Source of the DNA: Rubrimonas cliftonensis
GTDB lineage: Bacteria; Pseudomonadota; Alphaproteobacteria; Rhodobacterales; Rhodobacteraceae
Assembly: GCF_900107585.1 (NCBI RefSeq)
Contig: NZ_FNQM01000003.1
Location: forward strand, 124,001 to 188,000
Reading direction: 5' to 3'
Length of the DNA: 64,000 nt
The notes beneath the pieces were generated by a model. The model was not told the origin of the DNA. It saw only the letters and a list, made by a program, of their open reading frames with translations, and made no database searches. Shown in pieces: positions 1-8,175 of the stretch. The position numbers and the translations under genes are program-made. Position 1 is the first letter of the stretch. The number at the start of each line of letters is the position of its first letter.

Positions 1-866
1 CCGCCCGACCAGGAACCGAGCGCCACGGGCGCGCCCTCATGGGCCGCCCAGGCTTCGTCTCCGTCGGAGAGGTCTCCTCCCGCCACCGACACGGCGCGCC
101 CCTGTCTGAGGGACGCCGCGTCGGGCGCTGGGACGGCCAGGGCCGGGATGTCGGCCAGCCCGGTCGCCACCGGCGCCAAGTGCGCTTCAATCGCGTCGCT
201 ATGGCGTATTTCGTCGAGCTTGGCAAACGGGATCGCGTCGCGCTCATGGAACGGCCCCGACCACACCCGCCTGAGCGCGACGACATGGCCGAGACAGCCG
301 AGCGTCTCGCCGAGGTCGCGGGCGACGGAGCGCACATAGCCGCCCTTGCCGCAGGTCATCTCCAGCACGGCGTGGTCGGCGTCGGGCCGCGCTACCAGCG
401 CCAGCCGCGCCACATGCAGCGCCCGCGCCCCGAGTTCGACCTCCTCGCCGGCCCGCGCCAGCGCATAGGCCCGCCGCCCGTCAACCTTCACCGCCGAATA
501 GGCGGGCGGGGTCTGAAGGATGTCGCCGGTGAAGGTCGGCAGCGCGGCCTCGATCTCGGCGTCGGAGGGGCGGGCGTGGCTCAGCGCCGTCACCTCGCCC
601 TCCGCGTCGTCGGTCGCGGTCGCCTGCCCCAGCCGCACGGTGAAGCGATAGGCCTTGAGCGCGCCCTCGATGGCCGAGACGGTCTTGGTCGCCTCGCCGA
701 AGGCGATCGCGAGCACGCCCGTCGCCAGCGGGTCGAGCGTGCCGGCGTGGCCGGCCTTGACCGCCTGCGCCGCCCAGCGCGCCTTGGCCACCGCCTGCGC
801 GCTGCTCACCCCCAACGGCTTGTCGAGCACCAGCCAGCCGTCGACTCTCCTGCCTTTTCGCGCCAT
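1..866 (-). CDS. truB: tRNA pseudouridine(55) synthase TruB (C-terminus beyond window)
   Basis: Makes pseudouridine 55 in the T-loop of tRNAs. The frame opens at an ATG at 866 and stays open to the window edge, giving about 288 residues, so only the extreme C-terminus is missing (family usually about 300). Near the N-terminus is the family signature [15 protein letters not shown], whose Asp45 is the catalytic nucleophile. Further in are [20 protein letters not shown] and [16 protein letters not shown], both typical of TruB. It is separated by 187 bp from the ggp operon upstream, so it probably has its own promoter or belongs to the usual infB-rbfA-truB-rpsO set outside the window. Confidence 0.95.
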   Translation of the reverse strand, partial: MARKGRRVDGWLVLDKPLGVSSAQAVAKARWAAQAVKAGHAGTLDPLATGVLAIAFGEATKTVSAIEGALKAYRFTVRLGQATATDDAEGEVTALSHARPSDAEIEAALPTFTGDILQTPPAYSAVKVDGRRAYALARAGEEVELGARALHVARLALVARPDADHAVLEMTCGKGGYVRSVARDLGETLGCLGHVVALRRVWSGPFHERDAIPFAKLDEIRHSDAIEAHLAPVATGLADIPALAVPAPDAASLRQGRAVSVAGGDLSDGDEAWAAHEGAPVALGSWSG

Positions 867-1053
867 TCGACATCTCCGAGGCGCCGCCGGCGCATGGCCC
901 CGGTGCGCGAGGCCCCGAGAGGCCCGGGCGGGATCGGGCGCGGCGCGGAAGATTCCGGCGCCGCGCGCGTGTTCCGGCGCTTCTGCACAACCCCGCGCTC
1001 CGCGGCAACACCCTGCGGCGGCGCGGCGGGGGGTCCGCTCCGCCGCGCCGCCT

Positions 1054-2556
1054 TCAGGCCGCGTCGCCGACTGCATTCGGCGCGATGGCCTCGAAGGTCC
1101 GGCGCTGCTCGGCCATCCAGGCCCTGATGTCGTAACGCCGCACGCGCTCCCGCAGCACCTTCATGCGCTCGCGGCGCTCGTTCTCGGGCATGTCGAGGGC
1201 GTGGTCGATGGCGGCGTCCATGGAGCGGTTGGAGAACGGGTTGGTCATGACCGCAGCCGCCAGCGGCACCGCCGCCCCGGCGAACTCCGACAGCACCAGC
1301 GTCCCGTCGCCGTCGAGCCGCGCCGCCACGTATTCCTGCGCGACGAGGTTGAGACCGTCGCAGAGCGGCGTGATCCAGCACACCGCCGCCGCCTGATGAT
1401 AGGCGACCAGCCGCTTGAAGGCGATCGCGCGGGAGATGAGCGTGACCGGCTGCCAGTTCATCCGCCCGAAGCGGCCGTTGATGCGCCCCGTCACCTCCTC
1501 GATTGTCCGCTGCACCTCCTCGTAGACGGCCATGTTGCGGTTGGCGGGCACGGAGACGAGCATCAGCCGAACCTGGCCGACCAGGTCGGGCCGCCGCTCC
1601 AGCAACCGCTCGAAGGTCAGAAGCTGCTCGATGTTGCCCTTGGTGTAGTCGGTGCGCGAGACCGAGAGAATGAGCTTCACGTCGCCCAGCTCCTCGCGGA
1701 TCTCCGCAAGCTGCGCGGTGGTCTCGTCGTCGCGGGCGATCTTGCCGACATAGTCGACGTCGACGCCGACGGGCCAGGAGCTGAGCGACACGTCGCGCCC
1801 CCTGTGGGAGAGCTTCGTGGGCGTGTTCACCTCTGAAAGCGCCATCCCGGTCGGCGAGAAGTCATCGCGGGTCTCGACTTCCTCGGTGATCGCGGCGCCG
1901 GTCAGCGCATGGGCGGCGTGGGCGAAGTTCGCCGCATAGCGGGGGATGTGGAAGCCGACCGAGTCGCAAGCCAGAAGGCTCTCGACGATCTCCTGTCGCC
2001 ACGGCAGCACCGAGAACATGTCGGCCGACGGGAACGGCGTGTGGTGGAAGAAGGCGATGCGGCATTCCGGCTTGATCTTGCGCAGATAGCCGGGCGCGAG
2101 CCACAGGTTGTAGTCGTGGAACCACACGACGCCCCCCGGCGCCACCTCGCGCGCGGCGGCTTCGGCGAAGGCCCAGTTCACTTCGCGGAACGTCGGCCAG
2201 TCGACGGGGTCGTAGTTGTAGCGCTCCTTGAAGGAGTGGAGGATCGGCCAGATCGCCTCCTTGGAGGTGACGTGGTAGAAGCTCCTCACCTGCTGCGAGG
2301 TGAGCGCCAGCCGCGAGACGTTGTAGCTGCCGTAGCTGTCCTCGATGTGGACGACCTTCTCGAAGCGCTCGCGCTCCTCCTCGTCGTCCACCTGCTCCCA
2401 GGCGACCCAGGCGCCTTCGCCGTCGCGGCCCATGAAGCTCTTGAGCGTCGGCACGATGCCGTTGGGGCTCTTGTTCTCGCGCAGCACGGGCTGTCCGTCG
2501 ACCATGACCTGCTCGTAGGGCTGGCGATGATAGACGACGACGAGATCAGACGGCAT
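1054..2556 (-). CDS. ggpS: Glucosylglycerol-phosphate synthase (GT20 family)
   Basis: Predicted to transfer glucose from ADP-glucose to sn-glycerol-3-phosphate, the first step to the osmolyte glucosylglycerol. The 500-aa length matches cyanobacterial GgpS (about 499 aa). From memory of that family, segments such as [41 protein letters not shown] and [18 protein letters not shown] are close to GgpS. The GGLAVGL-type motif expected near the N-terminus of trehalose-phosphate synthase OtsA is absent. The conserved [18 protein letters not shown] donor-site segment is present. I chose the ATG at 2556 because AGGAGGAGAC lies 5 nt upstream. An ATG at 2577 would add seven residues and lacks a good ribosome site. 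The gene overlaps the phosphatase stop by 11 nt. OtsA is the alternative, made unlikely by the gpsA context. Confidence 0.86.
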   Translation of the reverse strand: MPSDLVVVYHRQPYEQVMVDGQPVLRENKSPNGIVPTLKSFMGRDGEGAWVAWEQVDDEEERERFEKVVHIEDSYGSYNVSRLALTSQQVRSFYHVTSKEAIWPILHSFKERYNYDPVDWPTFREVNWAFAEAAAREVAPGGVVWFHDYNLWLAPGYLRKIKPECRIAFFHHTPFPSADMFSVLPWRQEIVESLLACDSVGFHIPRYAANFAHAAHALTGAAITEEVETRDDFSPTGMALSEVNTPTKLSHRGRDVSLSSWPVGVDVDYVGKIARDDETTAQLAEIREELGDVKLILSVSRTDYTKGNIEQLLTFERLLERRPDLVGQVRLMLVSVPANRNMAVYEEVQRTIEEVTGRINGRFGRMNWQPVTLISRAIAFKRLVAYHQAAAVCWITPLCDGLNLVAQEYVAARLDGDGTLVLSEFAGAAVPLAAAVMTNPFSNRSMDAAIDHALDMPENERRERMKVLRERVRRYDIRAWMAEQRRTFEAIAPNAVGDAA

Positions 2557-3346
2557 GGGCGTCTCCTCCTTGATCATGATTGGCGGCGGCGGTCGCGGGA
2601 AAATCCGCGAAGCGGAGCCGCGCCAGAGCCTCGGCGACGCCGGCGGCGCCGACGCCCTCGGCGAAATGGACGTGGTCGAGACCGTTCAGCCGCTCAAGCA
2701 AGGCGGGCTCCGAGCCGCCGACGGCGACCGCGGGAACGCCTATCGCCAGCATCGACAGGTCGTTGAGCGTGTCTCCGGCGGCGAGCACCCGGTCCCGCGG
2801 CAGGTTCAGCCAGTCCGCGAGCCGCACCAGCGACGGGCCCTTGCTGACGCCCTTCGGCAGAACGTCGAAGTACCTGTCGGCGGAGATCAGCCAGTCATGG
2901 CCGAGACCCTCGACGATCCGCTGCGCCGCGCCGTCATAGGCGTCGGGGAAGAAATCGTAGCTGACGCGGTGGCGGAAGGGCGTCGGCTGCAGCTTCAGGC
3001 CCGCCGCGCCGTCCAGCTTCTCGCGGACGACGGCGCCGGCGTCGCCCCAGGCGCCGGCGATCTCGGTCTCCAGCTCCGCGATGGGGCGGACGCGGCGATC
3101 CACGACCTGCGCGATGGTCGTCCCGACATCGCCGACGACGTATTCCGGCCACGGCACGAAGCCGTCGCCGCAGAGCTCCTCGATGAACTCGGGGTCGCGC
3201 CCCGTGACGAAGATCAGTCCGAGCCGCCCGCGCCGCGCCTCGATCGCGTCGTAGAGCGCGCGGCGGTGGTCGTCAGTCCCGCCGAGGAAGGTGCCGTCGA
3301 GATCCGTCGCGAGGGCGCACTCCCACCCGTGCCGGGCGCCGCTCAT
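2546..3346 (-). CDS. HAD-IIB phosphatase, probable glucosylglycerol-phosphate phosphatase
   Basis: A 266-aa HAD-superfamily hydrolase of the sucrose/mannosyl-phosphoglycerate phosphatase type. Motif I is ATDLDGTFLGG with Asp15 and Asp17, motif II-like FVTGRD follows, and motif IV is AAGDTLNDLSML, so the catalytic set looks complete. It lies between gpsA (ATGA overlap at its start) and ggpS (11-nt overlap at its end), so it very likely removes the phosphate from glucosylglycerol-phosphate (GgpP role). In known heterotrophic proteobacteria a HAD domain is fused to GgpS as GgpPS; here the two parts are separate genes. The substrate assignment is from context only. Confidence 0.8.
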   Translation of the reverse strand: MSGARHGWECALATDLDGTFLGGTDDHRRALYDAIEARRGRLGLIFVTGRDPEFIEELCGDGFVPWPEYVVGDVGTTIAQVVDRRVRPIAELETEIAGAWGDAGAVVREKLDGAAGLKLQPTPFRHRVSYDFFPDAYDGAAQRIVEGLGHDWLISADRYFDVLPKGVSKGPSLVRLADWLNLPRDRVLAAGDTLNDLSMLAIGVPAVAVGGSEPALLERLNGLDHVHFAEGVGAAGVAEALARLRFADFPATAAANHDQGGDAHAV

Positions 3347-4449
3347 GACGCCGCCGGGTGCGCGATGGCGAGGTCGAGCGCCCGCGGCTCGCCCTCCAGC
3401 GGTCTCGTCCACAGCCTGTGGAACGCCTCCCTGAACGCCTCGCCGTCGTGGACGACGCTGCGCACCGCCTCGCAGATCGGCATCTCGACGCCGCGCGCGC
3501 GGGCGAGCTCCGTCACCGAGACGGCGTTGCGCACGCCCTCGACCAGAGCGCCGCTGTCGGCCTTCTCGCCGCGCCCAAGCCGCAGGCCATAGGCGAAGTT
3601 GCGCGACTTGGCGTCGGAGGCGGTAAGGCTGAGGTCGCCCATGCCCGAAAGCCCCGTCACCGTCTCGCGCCGCCCGCCCAGCGCGTGCGCGAGGCTCTTG
3701 ATCTCGTCGAGGCCCCGCGTGATCAGCGCCGCGCGGGCGTTGTGTCCGAAGCCGGCGCCCTCGGCCATGCCGGTCGCGATGGCGATGACGTTCTTCACCG
3801 CGCCGCCGATCTCCACGCCCATCAGGTCGTCGGAGACGTAGCAGCGGAAGGTCGGCGTGCTCATCGACAGCGCGAGGCGCGCGGCGATGGAGGTCTCGGG
3901 CGTCTCGTCGCCGGCGCAGCTCGACGCGATCACCACCGCTGTCGGCAGGTCGCGCGCCACCTCGTCCGCGAAGCTGGGGCCGGAGAGAGCGGCGATGCGG
4001 AAGCCCGGCGCGGCCTGCGCCGCCACCTCGCTCATCAGCAGCCCGCTGCCCTGCTCGACGCCCTTGGCCGCCAAGGCGATCGGCGCGCCGGGCGCGAGAT
4101 GCGGGGCCAGCGAGGCGACCGTCTCCCGCAGCGCATGGGAGGGAACGACCACCAGCGCGGCCTGGGCGCCGGCCAGCGCCTCGCGCAGGTCCGCGGTGGC
4201 GCGGATCTGCGGCGGCAGCGCCGCGTCGCCGAGATAGCGCGCGTTGCGGTGGGTCGCGTTGATCTCGGCGGCGAGCTCCGGCCGCCGCGCCCACAGCGTC
4301 ACGGACCGCCCCGCGCGCGCCGCCACCGCCGCCAGCGCCGCGCCCCAGGCGCCCGCTCCGATGACCGCTATGCGGCCGTAACCGCCTGCCAATTCGGCCG
4401 TGGGCGATGGTCGCTGATGGGCGTGTGCGGAGAGGTCGATGACATCCAT
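3343..4449 (-). CDS. gpsA: Glycerol-3-phosphate dehydrogenase [NAD(P)+]
   Basis: Reduces dihydroxyacetone phosphate to sn-glycerol-3-phosphate in the cytoplasm. The 368-aa product has the Rossmann signature RIAVIGAGAWGAALA at residues 26-40, then LSGPSFADEVA, the catalytic-region segment GGAVKNVIAIATGMAEG and TGLSGMGDLSLT. The ATG at 4449 is preceded by AGGAG 7 nt upstream. A start at 4530 would add 27 residues over non-conserved sequence. The N-terminus is about 25 residues longer than typical GpsA. As first gene of gpsA - phosphatase - ggpS it can supply the acceptor substrate of GgpS, although it may also serve phospholipid synthesis. Confidence 0.93.
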   Translation of the reverse strand: MDVIDLSAHAHQRPSPTAELAGGYGRIAVIGAGAWGAALAAVAARAGRSVTLWARRPELAAEINATHRNARYLGDAALPPQIRATADLREALAGAQAALVVVPSHALRETVASLAPHLAPGAPIALAAKGVEQGSGLLMSEVAAQAAPGFRIAALSGPSFADEVARDLPTAVVIASSCAGDETPETSIAARLALSMSTPTFRCYVSDDLMGVEIGGAVKNVIAIATGMAEGAGFGHNARAALITRGLDEIKSLAHALGGRRETVTGLSGMGDLSLTASDAKSRNFAYGLRLGRGEKADSGALVEGVRNAVSVTELARARGVEMPICEAVRSVVHDGEAFREAFHRLWTRPLEGEPRALDLAIAHPAAS

Positions 4450-4814
4450 GGAGGCTCCTGTGCGTCGCGAAGTTGCGTTGGCCGCAGACCAACGCGCGCC
4501 GCGCAAAGTCGTTGCGCAGCAACCCTTCATGCGTCCAAATGTAGCGAGGCCCGCCGGTTAAATCAACCGCGTCGCCGCGGCGCAAAAAACCAACCTCACG
4601 AGACTCGCATCAGTCACTATTATATAGTATAGTAATGATAGTGAGCTTGTACTATCAGTAGTCACATACAATACTATATTTTACTGGCGGGCAAGGCATG
4701 TGGGAAAATCACTGGCCCGCCGATGATGCGGCGCAAAACTTCGCCCTGGAACGAAACTGTCACAACCCTCTGTTAACCAGTCGCATGAATACCCCAGCCA
4801 TCAGCAGGTCCGCC
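4450..4814. promoter_or_regulatory. Divergent promoter region with AT-rich island
   Basis: This gap separates the glucosylglycerol operon (minus) from the Fe-type ABC genes (plus). About 4600-4685 is strikingly AT-rich against the GC-rich surroundings and holds many TAGTA/ACTAT strings. An inverted repeat TCACTAT (4614-4620) / ATAGTGA (4638-4644) with a 17-bp spacer is visible. The spacer itself holds TATATAGTATAG, a plausible -10 region. I could not match it to a known regulator box. Confidence 0.5.
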
Positions 4815-5798
4815 ATGAAATCGCTCGTCTCAGCCCTCGTCGGCGCCGCGGCGCTCGCCGCCTTTCCCGGTCTCGCCGAAGCGGCGTCGGGCAAGCTGGT
4901 GCTCTACACCTCGCAGCCGAACGAGGACGCGCAGCAGACCGTCGACGCCTTCATCGCGGCGCACCCCGACGTCGAGGTGGAATGGGTGCGCGACGGCACG
5001 ACCAAGATCATGGCGAAGCTCCGCGCGGAGTTCGAGGCCGGCGCCCCGCAGCCCGACGTTCTGCTCATCGCCGACACCGTCACGATGGAGAGCCTCGAAG
5101 CCGAGGGCCGGCTCATGCCGCACCCCGACGCGGACGTTTCCGCCTATGCGCCGGGGCTGATGGACCCGGAGGGCCACTACTTCTCGACGAAGCTCATCAC
5201 CACCGGCATCGCCTACAACACCGCCGCGCCGATGCAGCCGACCTCCTACGCCGACCTTGCCAACGCCGAGGCCGCCGGGGCCTTCATGATGCCTTCCCCG
5301 CTCACCTCCGGCGCGGCGACGATCCACATGGTCGCGCTGACCGGCCAGCCCGACATCGGCTGGAAGTTCTACGAGACGCTGGCCGACAACGGCGCGGTCG
5401 CCTCCGGCGGCAATGGCGGGGTGCTGCGCGCCATCGCCGGCGGCGAGAAGCTCTACGGCTTCCTCGTGGACTTCCTCGCGATCCGCGAGGCCGCCAAGGG
5501 CGCGCCGGTGGGCTTCGTGTTCCCGACCGAGGGCGTATCGGCGGTGACCGAGCCGGTCGCGATCCTCTCAACCGCGCAGAACCCCGAAGCGGCGAAGGCT
5601 TTCGTCGATTTCCTCATCTCGCCTGCGGGCCAGCAGCTCGCCGCCGACATGGGCTATCTGCCGGCGCATCCCGCGATCACGCCGCCGGAGGGTTTTCCGC
5701 CCCTGAGCGAGATCAAGCTGCTCGACTTCGACCCGGCCAAGGCGCTCGCCGAGGACGAGGACAACAAGAAGCGCTTCATCGACATGTTCGGCGGCTGA
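4815..5798 (+). CDS. ABC transporter substrate-binding protein, Fe3+/2-aminoethylphosphonate type
   Basis: A 327-aa periplasmic binding protein. The first 23 residues form a signal peptide (MKSLVSALVGAAALAAFPGL, then AEA). The mature part opens with GKLVLYTSQPNEDAQQTVDAF, as in family 1/FbpA-like proteins that bind Fe3+ or aminoethylphosphonate. The C-terminal half holds PVAILSTAQNPEAAKAFVDF, a usual segment in this family. The ATG at 4815 is preferred because the signal peptide starts there; in-frame ATGs at 4698 and 4785 would add polar residues ahead of it. It is followed 8 nt later by the permease. The ligand cannot be fixed from sequence. Confidence 0.8.
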   Translation: MKSLVSALVGAAALAAFPGLAEAASGKLVLYTSQPNEDAQQTVDAFIAAHPDVEVEWVRDGTTKIMAKLRAEFEAGAPQPDVLLIADTVTMESLEAEGRLMPHPDADVSAYAPGLMDPEGHYFSTKLITTGIAYNTAAPMQPTSYADLANAEAAGAFMMPSPLTSGAATIHMVALTGQPDIGWKFYETLADNGAVASGGNGGVLRAIAGGEKLYGFLVDFLAIREAAKGAPVGFVFPTEGVSAVTEPVAILSTAQNPEAAKAFVDFLISPAGQQLAADMGYLPAHPAITPPEGFPPLSEIKLLDFDPAKALAEDEDNKKRFIDMFGG

Positions 5799-5806
5799 GG
5801 CGCCGA

Positions 5807-7510
5807 TTGGCGCCGTCCACCGGCGGGCGCGGCGCCGAGACGCTCGCGCTGGCCCTTCTGACGGGCGGGGTCGTGCTGCTCTGTGGTTTGCCGCTGGCGC
5901 TGGTGGCGCAGGTGGGTCTCACGGCGGACGGTGCGTTCTCGCTCGCGCCGCTGACCGAGGCGATCGGCAGCCGCAGCGTGCAGCGGGCGCTGTGGAACAG
6001 CATCGACAGCGCCGCCGTCTCGGCGGCGCTCAGCCTCGTGGTCGGCGCGGCGCTCGCCGTCGCGGTCGGGTTGACGGACCTGAGGCGCAAGGGGCCGCTG
6101 ACCTTTCTCATCCTGCTGCCGATGATGATCCCGCCGCATGTCACGGCGATAGCGTGGATTCAGGCGCTCGGCCCCGGCAGCGCGGCGCTCGGGGCGCTGG
6201 GGCTGGCGCCGCCGATAGGCTCGACGCATCCGCTCTATTCGCGCGAGGGGGTCATCGCCCTGCTGGCGGCGCAGCACGCGCCGCTGTGCTTCCTCGTGCT
6301 GCGCGCGAGCCTGCGGGCGCTGCCGCGCGATCTGTCTGAGGCCGCGCGCGTCAGCGGCGCGGGGCCGTGGCGGATGCTGCGCACCGTCGTCGGGCCGTTG
6401 ACGGCGCCCGCGCTGATCGCCGCCTTCGCGCTGGCCTTCGTCTCGGCGCTGGGCAATTTCGGCATCCCGGCGCTGCTGGGCGCGCCGGCGCGCTACACCA
6501 CCCTGCCCGTCCTGATCTGGCGGCGCCTCGCGAGCTTCGGCCCCTCCGCGCTCGCCGACATGGCGGTTCTGGCGACGCTGGTGGCCGCTGCGGCGGCGCT
6601 GGCGGTCGCGGCGCAGATGGCCTTGCAGCGACGCGCCGCGGCGCCCCTGATCGGGCCGCCGCAACCGGCGCTCGCGCTGCGGCTGGGGCCCTGGCGCGGG
6701 CCGCTCGAGGCCGGGGTCTGGGCGCTGCTGGCGGCGCTGCTGGGCCTGCCGATGGCGTCGCTGGTCGCGACCGCGCTGGTCCCGACCTATGGCGTGCCGC
6801 TCAGCGCGGAGACCGTCACGCTGGCGAATTTCCACGAGGTGCTCGTCGCGCAGACGGTCACGCTGCGCGCCTTCGCCAACTCCACCCTCGCGGCGGGCGC
6901 GGCGGCGGCGAGCACCGCCGTCATCGCCATCGGACTGGCGCATTTCCTGGCGCGACGGCGCGGCGCGGCGCGGCGCGCGGCCGGCGCGGCGGCGATGGCG
7001 GCGGAGCTGGCCTACGCCGTGCCGGGCGTGGTGATCTCGGTCGCGTTCATCCTCGCCTTCATCCGCCCGGTGCTCGGCGTGTCGCTTTACGGCTCGCTCA
7101 CGCTGATCGGGCTGGCCTATGTCGCGGCCTTCCTGGCGGTCGCGCTGAAGCCGGCCGCGGCGGCGGCGGCGGCGCAGGATCCGGCGCTGGACGACGCGGC
7201 CCGGGTGAGCGGGGCGGGGTTTCTCATGCGCATGGCGCGCATCCACGCGCCGCTCGCCCTGCCCGCCGCGATGTCCGGCGCGGTCCTTGTGTTCCTCACC
7301 GCCTATAACGAGATAACCGTTTCGGCGCTGCTGTGGTCGCAGGGTTCGGAGACGATCGGCACGACCATCTTCAACTACGAGGACGGCGGCTACACGACGC
7401 TGGCCGCCGCGATGGCGGCCGTTACGGTGGCGTTGACGGCGGCGCTGATGCTGGCGCTCGACCGGCTGAGCCGCGGTCTGCCGGAGGGCGCCGCGCCCTG
7501 GCGGGCCTGA
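5807..7510 (+). CDS. ABC transporter permease, two fused membrane domains (Fe3+ type)
   Basis: A 567-aa inner-membrane protein made of two homologous permease halves, as in FbpB/AfuB importers. Each half has an EAA loop that contacts the ATPase: EAARVSGAGPWRMLRTVVGP in the first and DDAARVSGAGFLMRMARIHA in the second. About a dozen hydrophobic segments are visible. The start is a TTG at 5807, preceded by GAGG, directly after the binding-protein stop. No ATP-binding gene follows; the next gene is a sensor 150 bp away. The importer must therefore borrow an ATPase encoded elsewhere or be incomplete. Confidence 0.85.
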   Translation: MAPSTGGRGAETLALALLTGGVVLLCGLPLALVAQVGLTADGAFSLAPLTEAIGSRSVQRALWNSIDSAAVSAALSLVVGAALAVAVGLTDLRRKGPLTFLILLPMMIPPHVTAIAWIQALGPGSAALGALGLAPPIGSTHPLYSREGVIALLAAQHAPLCFLVLRASLRALPRDLSEAARVSGAGPWRMLRTVVGPLTAPALIAAFALAFVSALGNFGIPALLGAPARYTTLPVLIWRRLASFGPSALADMAVLATLVAAAAALAVAAQMALQRRAAAPLIGPPQPALALRLGPWRGPLEAGVWALLAALLGLPMASLVATALVPTYGVPLSAETVTLANFHEVLVAQTVTLRAFANSTLAAGAAAASTAVIAIGLAHFLARRRGAARRAAGAAAMAAELAYAVPGVVISVAFILAFIRPVLGVSLYGSLTLIGLAYVAAFLAVALKPAAAAAAAQDPALDDAARVSGAGFLMRMARIHAPLALPAAMSGAVLVFLTAYNEITVSALLWSQGSETIGTTIFNYEDGGYTTLAAAMAAVTVALTAALMLALDRLSRGLPEGAAPWRA

Positions 7511-7659
7511 CCGCGCATCGCCCTGCCTGCGTGCACAGGAACCGGTCGCCGCCGGGCGCGTGCATCTTGGGCGCACACGCGGTATGGGTTGGTACGTCCC
7601 GAAACTTTGCGACCTGGGCGGGTGGCGCGCGTCCTTTGCAATCGACCACCGGAGCAACC

Positions 7660-8175
7660 ATGGAGAACACGCATTTCGACGATTTCGCGATAGCGCTCGA
7701 TCGCGACAGCTTTCTGCGCGACCTGCTGCGAGACCTGTCAGGCGCGCTGAGCCGCATCGTGGGCGACGAGGAGGCCGCCGGCTACATCAGCCTCGTCGGC
7801 GCGGCGATGGGACGACGGCTTCTCGCGCGGTATCGTGACGCCGCCGGACGAAAAGCGTTCACGCCGGACGAGGTCGCCCGGATCCTCGTCGACCTGAAGG
7901 CGCGCATCGACGGCGGCTTCCGCATCGCGGAGGTGAGCGAGGATCAGATCGTCCTGACGAACTCGGCCTGTCCCTTCGCCGGCCAGGTCGCGGGGCGCCC
8001 GGTTCTGTGCATGATGACGTCGAACGTGTTCGGCTACATCACCGCGCAGTCGCTGGGCTATGCGCGCGTCGAGATCCGCGAGGCGTTCGCGCGCGGCGAC
8101 GACCGGTGCCATGTCGTGATCCACCTCAAGCCGAGGCCCGGCCCCGGCCGCGCCTATGTCTCCGAGGAGCAATGA
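7660..8175 (+). CDS. MOD1-type (methanogen output domain) putative cysteine sensor protein
   Basis: A 171-aa soluble protein with no signal peptide. Its second half carries LTNSACPFAGQVAGRP (Cys104), LCMMTSNVFGYITAQ (Cys117) and RGDDRCHVVIHL (Cys150), the pattern I associate with the MOD1/MetOD1 domain found at the end of signalling proteins. The conserved cysteines suggest metal, haem, Fe-S or redox sensing, which is inference. The start ATG has GGAG 6 nt upstream. The stop overlaps the next gene as ATGA, so the protein is made together with the histidine kinase and is its likely partner or input module. Confidence 0.7.
   Translation: MENTHFDDFAIALDRDSFLRDLLRDLSGALSRIVGDEEAAGYISLVGAAMGRRLLARYRDAAGRKAFTPDEVARILVDLKARIDGGFRIAEVSEDQIVLTNSACPFAGQVAGRPVLCMMTSNVFGYITAQSLGYARVEIREAFARGDDRCHVVIHLKPRPGPGRAYVSEEQ

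Noticed and set aside
1054-2556. Trehalose-6-phosphate synthase OtsA
   Set aside because: No GGLAVGL-like N-terminal motif, strong resemblance to GgpS and linkage to gpsA. A trehalose role was therefore not called.
5654-7657. Open frame of 667 codons on the minus strand across the permease gene
   Set aside because: Arg/Gln-rich shadow of the permease with no recognisable domain.
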